Assembly (NCBI GenBank): GCA_016110215.1
Contig: JADWQD010000003.1
Coordinates: 2,914,001-2,978,000 of the forward strand
DNA: 64,000 bases
Reading direction: 5' to 3'
Origin: Capronia americana
Taxonomy: Eukaryota > Ascomycota > Eurotiomycetes > Chaetothyriales > Herpotrichiellaceae
Below, piece after piece: positions 10,235 through 21,115 of the stretch. The notes under the pieces are model-generated. The model saw only the letters and a list, made by a program, of their open reading frames with translations. It searched no databases and was not told where the DNA came from. The translations under genes were made by a program, and so were the position numbers. Every line of letters begins with the position of its first letter. Within the stretch, counting starts at the first letter, position 1.

Positions 10235-12408
10235 ATGGCAACCTCTAGTCCGCGCGAGCTGGCACCGTTCCCAGATGCCGATGCGGATGATTATACGCGG
10301 CCGCTTTCACGGGAAATAGCCTCGCGCAAGAAGGTGAGTCTTGCGTGTCTTGCTTGCAGAAGGCGCCGGACCAGGGTACGTTGCCCCTCCCGCCCTGATG
10401 TTTGGCCAGGCTAACTCAACAAGTGCGATGGCGGCGTGCCCTGCGCTTCATGCCTTTCTCGCAACACTGAATGTATCAAAGATGAAAACGACGATGGTCG
10501 GCGCAAACTTGTTGTGAAGCGCAGGCTGGAAATACTGGAGAAAGACCGCCATCTTCTGGATGATCTGCTCCGAGTGCTCCGAGTAGCGGAACCCAGCCAA
10601 CTGAAAGCTCTCATCACTATGATACGCGCCGGTGCGGGACGGCAAGAGATCAGGGCGTCTTTGAGCAATGGATTCAGCAACATTAGAGACGTCGATAGCC
10701 AGAACCATCGCCAGCCATCGTACAGGAGACACCGCTTTATGCTAGGTCGGATACAAGATGTCGTCAACCCTCCCTTACAGGTCCCGGCAAGACCGTGGAC
10801 AACGGTTACAGACGACGATGATCTAATCTCACACCTCATGTCTCTCTGGTTCACTTGGGCACATCCTTGGTGGCATTGGGTAGACGAAAAACAACTCATT
10901 AAAGCGATGCAAGCAGGGGACACTTCTAGTCTGATATGCACTCCTTATTTGGTGAACATGATTCTGGCAGACGCATGTGTGAGTGAGGCGTTGTGAGTGC
11001 TTGATGGAAGCTTGATTTTGCTGACTTGCTCCACTACTAGTTGCTAGATACGCTGTCGGACGATGGCTTGGAGCCGAACTTGGAGCTACGACAAGAATTC
11101 TACAATCAAGCGAAAAAGGGTCTCGATGCCGAAGCAGGCCATGTATCCCTGGCGTATGTGGCGGCACTAGGCGTACAATGGACATAGTACGTCCATTGCC
11201 TCTCTTCCCTTCATCATTGCTGACCACAACCCTTGCCAATAGCCTCAACACCAACGGCCAAGACCAGCTAGGCAATATGGTATTATTTCAGCAAGCTATG
11301 GTGGTCAAAAGCCTCGCCAAGTGGCGAGGGAAAGTCGAAAAGAACCTCGACGTGACAGCGGAACATCTTCATGCCGTCGACATCTCGCTCGGCCGACTCG
11401 AGTGGACATTATACTGCCTCAACTTGTTTGTCGGTCTCGCTCTGGAGCAGGTTCGAATGTTCGACAGGCCATCTCGACAGGTGCCGGTGGACGACCGAGA
11501 CAGCCGTCATCCCTGTGACGAGCACGGAGAGTGGAGGCCATACCCTGTCCCGCATACGCCTATTGAATGGCACCCGGACTGCCACTACCTCGCCTATGTG
11601 TCACTCGCGGAGCTATTCACTGCCGATGAAGCAATGTATGACGAGAAGCGGCGGTCGGACCCCGTGAAAATGATACACAAGTTCGAACGGCTCTTCAGAA
11701 AAGTGAAGGCTTGGCCTGAAACTATCCGGCACTGCATGAGGCTGCACAAGCACTCTATGCCGCATGTCCTTGCCTTGCAGTGAGTGCTTGACCCTATCCC
11801 TTGGTTGTCCCTTGCTCTCCACTTCTTCTCCCCCTTAGACTTCTTTTCGAACTAACCCATTCCCCGTTCGTCGGGTCCGAAGTGCACTCCATAGGTGGGT
11901 CATCATCACCATGTCTAAACAGACCGCCTCCCTCGAAGGAAATACAGACAAACCATCCCTAATATCAACGCCCAGCTCCTCTGAGAAAGAACGGTGGAAA
12001 GACATCTGCATCACCGAATGCATCCGCATCAGTGAACTCCTGGAGACGATGCGCCTAAACTGGGGCGCCGACCACTTCCCTGTCATCATCATACAACCCG
12101 TAACCGTAGCGGTATTCGCACTGCTCGAGGACTTCGAGACCCGGCCTGATTCCCAGGAAGCCTTCTACAAACTCTGCATCATCCTTCGCGCAGCGAGCCG
12201 CAGGTTCCGCGTCTGCAAGGGAGTACAGCGTCTGCTGGAGAAAACAGCGAAAGAGAAAAACATCACGCTCCCCGATAGATGCCGCGAGCTGCTTGTCCAA
12301 ACTAACGACGCCATGGAGTTGGACGGGACATCGACTAGAATCGACGACCTGGGGTTAGACTACTTGCTGGAGAAGTGGGACGATTTGGATCTCGATGAGG
12401 CCCTTTGA
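10235..12408 (+). CDS. Zn2Cys6 transcription factor, six exons, 631 aa
   Basis: Exons 10235-10375, 10424-10978, 11041-11186, 11243-11779, 11839-11894 and 11948-12408. All introns are 48-62 nt with GT...AG ends and the sum is an intact frame. Start is the ATG at 10235. The first intron cuts the zinc cluster just before the third cysteine: CLACRRRRTR then CDGGVPCASCLSRNTEC, giving the C-x2-C-x6-C-x6-C-x2-C-x6-C spacing. A basic linker (RRKLVVKRRLE) and coiled-coil segment follow. The central part (VPARPWTTVTDDDDLISHLM, LWFTWAHPWWHWVDEKQLI, CTPYLVNMILADAC) is the known start of a fungal regulatory domain often found in nitrogen/NirA-like factors. The C-terminal exons are the least certain; exon 5 is only 56 nt. 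Targets unknown. It converges on the G-alpha gene. Confidence 0.85.
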
Positions 12409-12631
12409 CCCATCGGATATATTCCTTTCGGGAGTCTTGTCGCGGTGGACTAGGAATGGCGAAAGCGGCGAAAAAGTTGCGAATCCGAGCTGCCCCAGGA
12501 CCTGGCTGACGTTGGAATATGGGCGAACCGGCTTTCGGCTCAGGTGTCAGAGTGCTGATGGTTCTTCAGTGTAGTCATGTTGGGAGAGGTTGTCCTACAC
12601 CGTTCTTCTGCATTCCGACACCACAAGGCCA

Positions 12632-13973
12632 TTAATGCATTGTAACTGGTTCCTCAAAAAATGCTTGACGCAAAGCGTGTACACTCAACTTCACGGATGG
12701 ACCTTTATAGCCTGTTGATAATCCTTCCCATGAGCAGTGTGACTTGCGCAGTATCCGTCGCGCAGAGATAGTTGTCCGGATATCTTGTCTGGGCCATGGA
12801 AATGAACTTGTTGGCGATGTACTCACGGGCGGCTGTGTAATCGGCGCCACCTGTATCAGACGCAGTTAGCACAACTCTAGGGTGTGAAAGTCCTCACAAC
12901 CAGAACAGATTGCCTACCCAGAAAGTCTGGAAAGTACGCCTCCAAAGGCGAATGTTTCAGCTTCTCCCGAAAGAGATCCGTCTTGTTGAAGACCAGCTGC
13001 ACGGCCGTGCGCGTGAACCACTGCGACTGACAAATACTGTGAAACAGGTCGAGGGCCTCCTGCAACCGGTTGACCGACCCGTCCTCGTACAGCGCCTGGT
13101 CGTACTCTGACAGCGCGACCAGGAAGAGCACCAGATCGACGTCCTCGAAATGGTGCATCCATTTCTTGCGTTCCGATCTCTGCCCACCCACGTCGATGAT
13201 GCGGTACACCGTGTCCTTAGAGGTGGAGGTGAATGAGAACTCGGCCACACCCGTGGTCTTCTGCCTCGAGCGGAGGATATCCTGGTCGTTGGGAAGGAAA
13301 TTCTTGGCGGCGATCCTGTCGATCTCGTCAAAGTAGCTGTGTTAGGAGTGCGTCAGCATTGCGTCGTTGGAGGCGGCGGCGGCGGGATGCAAGACGAGGC
13401 AGAAGCCAACTCGAAGGATAATCACGTACTATTGCGCCGAGTCACAGACTTGGAACTCGCTGCACCGCGAAAAGCAGGCCCTGACGCCAGCGTCGTCCCA
13501 CAGCGTCCTGATCGCACGGTACACGTCGGGGGACAGCTCTTGGGCCGTGATCTTCTGCCGCTGCGAGAAGATCAGGCTCGCATGCGGGTTTGCCGTCGCA
13601 GGACTGGCGAACGGGATGCCGAACACATCCATGGCCTCGAGCACGGCCTGCATCGACTGGACGATGTTGGTGAAGATGACGCCCTTGAAGAAGGTGCGTT
13701 CTTCGTCCGAGTAGCCTCCCCCGTTGATGAGTTTGAGCTGCTTGAGCACGGTGGACTTGCCGCTGTCGCCGGTGCCTGTTTTGCGTATGTGAGAAAGGTC
13801 AGCGAATACAGCGCCCGCGGGTGCGAAGAGGGTAAGGAACCAAAAGGCGTACCGAGCATTAGGATCTTGATCTCCCGCGTCCGCGAAATATGGTCGGACT
13901 TAAGTCTCTTCTCGATCTGGTTGTGCTCAGCTCGCCCGTCGTCCGCGTCTTCCTTTGTGAGTGTGCAGCCCAT
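12632..13973 (-). CDS. Heterotrimeric G-protein alpha subunit, atypical (fourth-class-like)
   Basis: Exons 13973-13853, 13775-13430, 13336-12918 and 12850 onwards. MGCTLTK at the start carries the Gly2 myristoylation and Cys3 palmitoylation positions. The P-loop is GTGDSGKST, created across intron 1; switch I keeps the arginine and threonine in ILRSRQKTTGV; switch II is RIIDVGGQRSERKKW with the catalytic glutamine; the base-specificity motifs are VFNKTDLF and LCATDT. All catalytic residues are therefore present. The C-terminus is unsure. Read through, exon 4 stops at 12705 after ATDTAQVTLLMGRIINRL (343 aa). If a 55-nt intron (12743-12689, weak donor GTCACA) is removed, it ends at 12632 with LSVHALRQAFFEEPVTMH (349 aa), nearer the usual 350-355. 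Neither tail resembles the conserved ends of the three standard fungal classes. The G1 box GTGDSGKST and short helical domain also differ from them. Confidence 0.85.
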
Positions 13974-15148
13974 GGTGCTTGCCGTCCGTGTAGTACAGCA
14001 CTAACGGACTGAGCACTGTGATGATGGATCAGTGTTGCATGCAGGTCTGGTGTCGAGCACGTCACCAACCACTCGAGGAATGAGTGGACATAAAACTGAG
14101 TGCATTGATTTCACAGATTTCAGAGGTCGCTTTGAAATATTTCTAAAGTTGCGATGAAAGATCCAGAACCCGACTGAGCATTTCTCGACTTGCCGTGCTT
14201 GTCAACCTCAGCTCGTGTCCCTCCCGCATAGATGCTCCCGTGGCGCTGTTCTTAGGAAGTTGTCACCAGGGTCACACTGTTGGTGGAGATGCTCAAAATG
14301 CACTAATTGCTTGCCCATGCGTCAGTGACAGCGATCTCCTTGCAAGCGGCGCGTCTTGGAGCTCCCCGGGCCGCAGAATCCCAAGTGACTACAAAGTACG
14401 TACTTTCGCTTAGGACTTGGAGTGCATCATGATGTTCGGGCTTTTCATCTAGATCTCCGAGTCCACCTATGCAACCAATTTGGCGAGCCCCTCTTGGAGC
14501 GATCTCGCGACTCCGCACCCACGCGGCTTGCCAACTTCTTGGGCTCGACTTTATTGGTTTTGGGGCTGGAGCTAATGCAGGACGGCTGGGAGACCACCCT
14601 TCAGTTCGCACATCGGGACGAATCAGGGATGCGGAGCCAGGTAGCTACGGAGGCATTTTCTCAAGGTGAACGAGCACTTGCCATCGGCAGCCTTGAGGCC
14701 GACGGGTTACAAGGTCCAGGGGCGAATCAAACTGTGCAGGTTGACACTCTGCGGGACAGGAGGCAAATTCCGGCGCGGAGCGTGGCTTGTTGCTCTCCAG
14801 ACGACAAGCAAGAGAGCTTCCATAAGGGTCTAGCCCGACCGCTTTGACGAGTGGAATATCGGTTGTTTCGTGTCTGAACCTGGAACGCCGTCACACCACT
14901 GGGGATTGCCGGAGCATCGAGTGAGATCTTCGGATCTTGCTCGAGGAGGGACTTGTACATTGGCGTAGCCAGCTCTTGACGCCTCATTGTGGACCGCTGG
15001 AGGAGAGGTGCCTTCGAATCGCCTGGGCCCTTGGTTCGTGCGCCACCACGCTGAATGCAGTACGTATGCAGTTGTATCTCGCGTCGAGTATCTGATAGTC
15101 TTCAACTCTCACTCGGATCGTTGGTGGTCGTCCGGTGCCGAGCAGGCA
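13974..15148. other. 1.2-kb region without a supported gene
   Basis: Upstream flank of the G-alpha gene and 3' flank of the CWF19-like gene. Frames of up to 141 codons on the plus strand look like chance frames in GC-rich DNA; no domain recognised. Confidence 0.5.
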
Positions 15149-17191
15149 CTACGCGCCTCCTTCAGTGAGGACCCGAGTCCAGTCGAACTTTCTCCACACC
15201 TTTCTGAACCCATCGACTCTCTTGTCGGTACCTCGATGCCACCGACCCTGCCTCCTGATTACGTCCGGCTCAATCCCAAGCATGCCTCCAATGATCTCCC
15301 TCGCAAACAGATCGCCTCGGGGCCATCGGTCCTGGTCCTCGACAATATGTCCGATGCCGCCATTCAACTCGAACCACACGTGGAAGTAAGGCGCCTCTTT
15401 GACAAGGCTCCTTCGGAAGGCCAACTTTCCTAATCCTCCCGACTTCGATTTGGCCAGGGTGTCAATGATCTTTTTATGTTGAGACCATTCGTCTTCGGTG
15501 CTGAGAAAGGCTTCCTTGAAGAACGCTGGCGCAGTTTCACCGAGGCTGGTGGGTAGAGGAATCACTGCGAGGGCCGCGTGGGGCTTCCTATGTGGAAACG
15601 CGGCGTTTTCATAGAAGATGACATCGCGGCCTTGGTCGTGGAATAAGCGGGTGAGAGACTTCATGAAGTTGCGGATCTCTTCCCATTCGTCTTCGTCGCA
15701 TTCGAGTAAATTGGTACGGTGCTGAATCGGGACAATCATCGCGGACTGCGGCGAGAGTTCTGGTTCAGTCGGGAGTGTAAGAAATGTCCTGGTCCCAAGG
15801 GAGACCACCGGGGCAATGGGTGGAGTATCGGTATCTTCGTGATGGCACAACGGACAGCTTTCAAGAATCTTGTTGAGCTTCTGATACTCACCGATGGCCA
15901 TATTGCGGAGATCCATGTCGGATTTGTGGACACGCTTTGCCAGCTTGGTCGCGTTCTCGTCCATGTAGTCGAGGTCGTTGTCAAACTTTGCATCTTTGGC
16001 GATTCGTTCAGCAAGACGAAGTCCATCACCGCCCGATTGGCCACGAGTGCGGCGTTCTTCGCGGACCATATCGTCAATGCTCATGTCTTCGTTCTCCTCC
16101 ACTTGGCCGCGTTCGGCCCCGCGTCGGTTCTGGACAGCTTTAACTTCGTTCCGCGGTGCAGATGAGAGCATCCGATTATCCATGGCGGATAAGGTAATGA
16201 CGGCGGGATCTTGTGACTGGAATGCTACCAACGCATCGTTGTACTCTTTCTCCAGTTCCGCTGCTTTCGGATCTTTCCGCATTTGAGCTTTCATGAGTTG
16301 TGCCTTGAGTTTGTTGAGAGCTGTTTGATCGACTCTCGGGGAAATAGTATTCGTGGAAGGTGCGGGTATCTGTTCAAGTACGCTATCGGGGCTGGTCTCT
16401 GTTTCGCGACGGTGAGGCCGCCTGATTCCAGCATCGAGCTTCCGCTCCTGAAACAGGTCGCCGTTGGGTTTGTTCTTCCCCACATAGTCATCTCCATAAG
16501 CCTTGCGTCGATCGAGCTCGATCTCTTCCTCTCTCGCGTCGTCAAATTCTCGTAGACTATCATACCGTTCTAGGGCGACATCCTCCACCTTACGGCCAGT
16601 TTCTTGAGCTTGTCGATATGTCGCTTTCAGCTTGGTCATGCGCCACTGAGATCCAGCATCTCCGAACGTGTAATCCACTTCATGCATAGCAGGTTGGGCT
16701 TCGAGATCGTCCACAGCTTTACCATGCTTCAAATCACGCAAGTGGTGGTTCAGTTCCTTCTCATGTATTTTTAACTCGAAATCCGCGGCCATGTTGTTTG
16801 ACTTCGGCGGAGAAGGCTCAGGTCTCTTCCTCTGCATGTAGTCAATATCCAGTGCCGAAGGGTTCTCCATCCATGCGTCGCGCTTCAACTCATTTGGCTC
16901 CGGCCTCTTTGGCGCCTCTTGTTGCTCATCTTCGTCTCTGCCCTCTTCCCCTCTGCTCTGTCGATGGTGTCTGTGCCTATGTCTGCTCTCCGACTCATGT
17001 TCATCTCTTGAGCGTTTCGATCTCTTTGAGCGTTGGCCGTCTTCGTCATCATAATGTGAGTCGTGATGTCTTGAACTCCGATGGTGGTGCTGATGGCGGT
17101 GTTCGGATTTGTCGTGCTCCTTGCGCCGTTCTCGCTTTTTCTGAGACTCTTTCTGCTCCGCCAATTCTCTTTCGAAGTCTTCGAGGGCCAT
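15149..17191 (-). CDS. cwf19: CWF19/CwfJ-like splicing factor, 680 aa
   Basis: Single exon. I start at the ATG at 17191 (MALEDFERELAEQKESQKKR) because the upstream 41 in-frame codons look like leader sequence. The first 120 residues are very charged, rich in R, H, D and E with SRHHDSHYDDEDG and HRHRHH runs. The middle holds RKAYGDDYVGKNKPNGDLFQ typical of the family. The C-terminal third has the CwfJ parts: SCPLCHHED (zinc-ligand-like cysteines and histidine), VPIQHRTNLL, FYENAAFPHRKPHAALAVIP, KEAPYFHVWFELNGGIGHIV and the final FRKVWRKFDWT. Cwf19 proteins associate with the spliceosome and lariat debranching in the nucleus. It is divergent from GPN1 with only 295 bases between start codons. 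Confidence 0.92.
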   Translation of the reverse strand: MALEDFERELAEQKESQKKRERRKEHDKSEHRHQHHHRSSRHHDSHYDDEDGQRSKRSKRSRDEHESESRHRHRHHRQSRGEEGRDEDEQQEAPKRPEPNELKRDAWMENPSALDIDYMQRKRPEPSPPKSNNMAADFELKIHEKELNHHLRDLKHGKAVDDLEAQPAMHEVDYTFGDAGSQWRMTKLKATYRQAQETGRKVEDVALERYDSLREFDDAREEEIELDRRKAYGDDYVGKNKPNGDLFQERKLDAGIRRPHRRETETSPDSVLEQIPAPSTNTISPRVDQTALNKLKAQLMKAQMRKDPKAAELEKEYNDALVAFQSQDPAVITLSAMDNRMLSSAPRNEVKAVQNRRGAERGQVEENEDMSIDDMVREERRTRGQSGGDGLRLAERIAKDAKFDNDLDYMDENATKLAKRVHKSDMDLRNMAIGEYQKLNKILESCPLCHHEDTDTPPIAPVVSLGTRTFLTLPTEPELSPQSAMIVPIQHRTNLLECDEDEWEEIRNFMKSLTRLFHDQGRDVIFYENAAFPHRKPHAALAVIPLPTSLGETAPAFFKEAFLSTEDEWSQHKKIIDTLAKSKSGGLGKLAFRRSLVKEAPYFHVWFELNGGIGHIVEDQDRWPRGDLFAREIIGGMLGIEPDVIRRQGRWHRGTDKRVDGFRKVWRKFDWTRVLTEGGA

Positions 17192-17486
17192 TTGGTGGTG
17201 TCCTGGACCGTTGCAAGGGAGGGTGGACAGCGATGCTGATTGAAGCTGCCATCGCGTGAATTTGCGCGGGGAGTTAGGCGAAGTCCGGGAATGATATCCG
17301 GAAAGGACTTTCACTGACTTTTCCGGCGTTGCTCAGCCCGGCTAAAGTGACATTACACGGACATTTCACCAGGGTCCGGTAATTTTGTTCGATGGTAGGT
17401 CATTGCGACCTCCAAAACTTCCCAGTCGTTAACTCTTCGCTCCACCAAACCTCACAGTGACCACGAACCTGGTGGCAGAAAACATC
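17192..17486. promoter_or_regulatory. Divergent promoter between cwf19 and GPN1
   Basis: The 295 bases separating two divergent start codons must hold both promoters and 5' leaders. No specific factor site is claimed. Confidence 0.6.
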
Positions 17487-18708
17487 ATGGCGACTCAACC
17501 AGTTGCTGTTGTCTGTATTGGCATGGCTGGTAAGTGAAACCTCATTCCGCATTGAATACGGTTACTGACTGTATGGAATAGGCTCGGGCAAGACCACGTT
17601 CATGCAGAGGATCAACAACTATCTGCATGTAAACAAGAAGAAACCCTATGTCCTCAATCTGGATCCTGCAGTCCTCAACGTCCCATTCCAGCCGAACATC
17701 GACATTCGCGACAGCATAAACTACAAGGAAGTTATGAAGCAGTACAACCTGGGCCCTAATGGCGGCATCCTCACTTCCCTCAACCTATTTGCGACGAAGA
17801 TTGATCAGATTATTACTCTGTTGGAAAAGCGAGCCAACCCACCGCCGGACAGCAAGGTCCCCGCCCCGAAACATTTTCTGGTCGACACACCCGGGCAAAT
17901 TGAGGTCTTCGTCTGGTCGGCGTCTGGCAGCATTCTTCTCGAGTCTCTGGCATCGTCATTTCCGACCGTCATCGCTTATATCATTGACACGCCACGCACC
18001 TCTTCTACGTCCACATTTATGTCCAACATGCTCTACGCTTGCTCGATATTGTACAAAACCAAGCTTCCTATGATTCTAGTCTTCAATAAGACGGATGTTC
18101 AAGATGCGGACTTTGCAAAAGAGTGGATGACGGATTTTGAAAAGTTTCAAGAGGCCTTGAACGAAGAGCAAGAGAAAGGTGTCTTCGGCGGCGAAGGATT
18201 TGGTGGTGGCAGTGGTTACATGGCCAGTTTGCTGAACAGCATGAGTCTCATGTTGGAGGAGTTCTATTCACATCTCAACATGGTAGCTGTGTCCAGCATG
18301 ACGGGTGAAGGTGTTGAAGAATTTTTCGAGGCTGTGGAGGAGAAGCGGAAAGAATTTGAACGGGACTACAGACCAGAATTGGAGAAACGAAAGAAAGAGC
18401 GTGAGAAGGAAGGTGCCAACAAGCGAGAAAATGATCTCACAAAAGTGATGAAAGACATGAAAATGGACTCCAAGGCCGGGCCCCAAGATGCTGTGGCAAA
18501 GGACTCTGACGAAGATGACGTTGACGAAGATGACGTTGACGAAGACGAGACTGCCGATGCTGATGACTTCCCCGATGCAGAACGCGATGACGACGAGGAG
18601 GGTCTGAAGCAGAGGTACAGAAATGCTTTGCGAGAACAAGGCATCCAGGTTGATGATAATGACCCAACTGTTGCGAGAATGCTGGCAGAGACGAAGCGAG
18701 GGGGATGA
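17487..18708 (+). CDS. npa3: GPN-loop GTPase 1 (Npa3/GPN1), RNA polymerase II nuclear import factor, 389 aa
   Basis: Two exons, 17487-17529 and 17582-18708, split by a 52-nt intron (GTAAGT...AATAG) inside the P-loop, which reads GMAGSGKTTFMQR after joining. The family signature Gly-Pro-Asn is in YNLGPNGGILTSLNLF, and the G3 and G4 equivalents are LVDTPGQIEVF and LVFNKTDVQ. The length fits yeast Npa3 (385 aa). The C-terminal tail after about residue 290 is highly charged, with a KKEREKEGANKREND basic segment then an acidic run that includes a perfect 15-nt duplication at 18508-18537 (DEDDV repeated). Npa3 is essential for assembly and nuclear import of RNA polymerase II. Confidence 0.95.
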
Positions 18709-19093
18709 GTTTCGACAAGTGCATTCAGCACATTTTCTGAGGAGTTCGACCTTTAGCATATGATACCCAGGAGCGGCGTTGAGGAGAGTGCCGTTTTAAG
18801 TTCGTTTATTTTCAACTCGCGTGAATCAAGAGAAGCGTCGATGACCTGTTTCTGCCTCCATAGCAAACGATCAAATGAAAATTTGTCCTGGCAGGTTTTC
18901 GAATGTAAGAGGTAATGTAATGGCCAAAAAGGCACCTTGAGGGCGAAGAGTAAATGCCAAGACTGAAACTGGACCCACAGCCCACAAATCGTGGTGCGGC
19001 ATGCGATTTTCGACATCGGAACTTCAAGACGACTTTCAGACTGCGCCAACTTTCGACGATTCCTCTATCGCACACCACACCCCACTGCTCAAG
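18709..19093. other. Intergenic region, 3' flank of GPN1 and promoter of RPL9
   Basis: 385 bases with no supported gene; should contain the ribosomal-protein promoter. Confidence 0.5.
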
Positions 19094-19887
19094 ATGAAGT
19101 ACATCTTCTCCCAGGAGCAGCTGGTCATCCCAGAGGATGTCAAGATCCATATCCGCTCCCGAATCGTCACCGTCGAGGGTCCCCGAGGTACGACCATAAA
19201 CCGACTCCGAGAATGCACACGAAACAATTGAAAAACATGGAGAAGCTTGGTGCTGACATTCTCGCTTCCCCTAGGCAAATTGACGAAGGATCTTTCTCAC
19301 ATCGCCGTCACCTTCACCGTCGGGAAGGATAAGGCCGGGAAGCAACTCGTTCATATTGAGATTCACCACGGCTCGAGAAAGAATGTCGCTACCCTCCGAA
19401 CTGTCAAGTCCCTCATTCAGAACCTCGTGATCGGCGTCACGAAGGGCTACAAATACAAGATGCGATACGTCTACGCTCACTTTCCCATCAACGTCAACAT
19501 TGAAAAGAACCCAGAGGGATTGTACCAGTTGGAGGTCAGGTAAGCGCAGTCGCTACCATGGTTTCTACCCGCACACACACCTCCCGCGGAGCGGGAAATA
19601 GCACATCTCAACTCGCGTCATGATGTTAAACAAACGACTAACACAACGATTTTCACAGAAACTTCTTGGGCGAAAAGATCGTCCGAAACGTCACCATGCA
19701 CGAAGGAGTTACCGTGGAAGCCTCCAAGGGTGTCAAGGACCAAATCGAAATCACCGGCAACAGCCTGGAGAACGTCTCACAATCAGCCGCTGACCTACAA
19801 CAAATCTGCAGAGTGAGGAACAAGGATATCCGGAAATTCTTGGACGGTCTGTACGTGAGCGAGCGCGGAAACATCACCGAGGATTAG
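19094..19887 (+). CDS. rpl9: 60S ribosomal protein L9 (uL6), 195 aa
   Basis: Three exons, 19094-19187, 19275-19539 and 19659-19887; introns of 87 and 119 nt with GTACGA...CCCTAG and GTAAGC...TTTCACAG, the second with CGACTAACAC as branch region. The joined protein begins MKYIFSQEQLVIPEDVKIHI, continues SRIVTVEGPRGKLTKDLSHI and contains the conserved GYKYKMRYVYAHFPINVNI and RNFLGEK segments, ending RKFLDGLYVSERGNITED. It is a core protein of the large cytosolic ribosomal subunit. I looked for a C/D-box snoRNA in the longer intron and found none. Confidence 0.97.
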
Positions 19888-21115
19888 ATGATCTTGCTTG
19901 CACGGAGGTGGTGTAGTGGTATTGAATACCTATGGACCCATGAAAAAAGGTTCCGAGATGCAATGCATGGGTGCACAACAATGTCCATCCGTGGCGCATA
20001 TCTGCTAGCATGGCTTCGGTCGGCTGAAGCAGAAACTCAATAGTCTTTCGACAGCTCAAGGCCTAGCAAAGGGGTAGATTGAGGCAAAACATTTCCACGT
20101 TCAGCGAAACAAGGATCGGTCTTGAACAGGCTTGCTCCTGCTCACATTCGATGGTCCTCGTGCCATCGACCAGTCGCCGCATGAACTCGAAGGCCGGCCA
20201 TCGAAGACCCGACCAGCCTATTCCTACTGCTCTTCTCTTGATTCCCATAGCACTCCTCGATATCCGATATCTAACCCCGGTAGTCGATTGGGAACTAACT
20301 CCTACTCACGGCGGCACGTATAGCCCGTTGGCTGCACATGCTTGTTCCAAATCATTCATTGATAGAGCGCTCGAGTCTCGCCTAACCATACATTTCCACG
20401 GTGACGGAGCAGCAATGTTAGTTGTCAGCAGGCCTCATAACGTTCGGAATCCCCGCTGTAGTTCTGGGACAGGGATTAGGGACGACAATGAGCGTCTAAC
20501 CTGCGCTCGCTCGGATACTGTATGCTATGAGAGAATTTCCTATCCCTTACATTTTTTCCCCTTAAAGGTTAGAGTTTCATTGACAGATGCTCTACTCGGT
20601 AATCATCCGATATTCTACCTGTTTCTTCCTGGAGCCAGATTAAGTCGCGAGTCCCTTCAGCGTGGTGCGTAAGCCCCATTGACATCTAACATGCCCATCG
20701 AGGATCATGTTGTTCTCCGAACCCGGTAGTCGGCGCCCACAACTATGTTTGTGCAACGTTTCATAGTGAGGTCTTTTCCTGGGAGATGTTCAATAGGTGC
20801 TGCAGAGACATGTACCTTTGTACCTACATAGGCATATGCAACGATATGGGCGCAGCGGTAGGCGCGGAAAGGGTTTCCATTCAACCAATAGTGCGGCCGC
20901 TTTTGCATTTCCGAGGGCTACTGGGTACACCCGTCATGCAAGTAGCGGAGGACATGGGGCATGGGTGATTTATCCGACACAAGGGTGAAAATCATTTGAC
21001 AGAGAGGTTCCTCCAAATTTGGTTGGTTGCTTCTTTGAACTGTTGGGACCATACATAAGCCCTACCCTCCCCTAACCTCAAGGCTCGCACTTCCTCGTTC
21101 GCCTTGATCCTGCTC
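19888..21115. other. 1.2-kb region without a supported gene
   Basis: Longest frame is 197 codons (20079-20672) with no recognisable motif. 3' flanks of two convergent genes. Nothing else seen. Confidence 0.5.

Noticed and set aside
13339..14004. 221-codon plus-strand frame
   Set aside because: Antisense to the G-alpha gene exons.
18508..18537. 15-nt tandem repeat in GPN1 considered as a separate element
   Set aside because: It only extends the acidic tail of the protein and is noted within that gene.
19540..19658. Possible snoRNA in the second RPL9 intron
   Set aside because: An ATGATGT resembles a C box, but no D box or pairing stem is present.
20079..20672. 197-codon frame in an otherwise empty region
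   Set aside because: No recognisable motif, no clear start context and no splice-linked partner; treated as chance.
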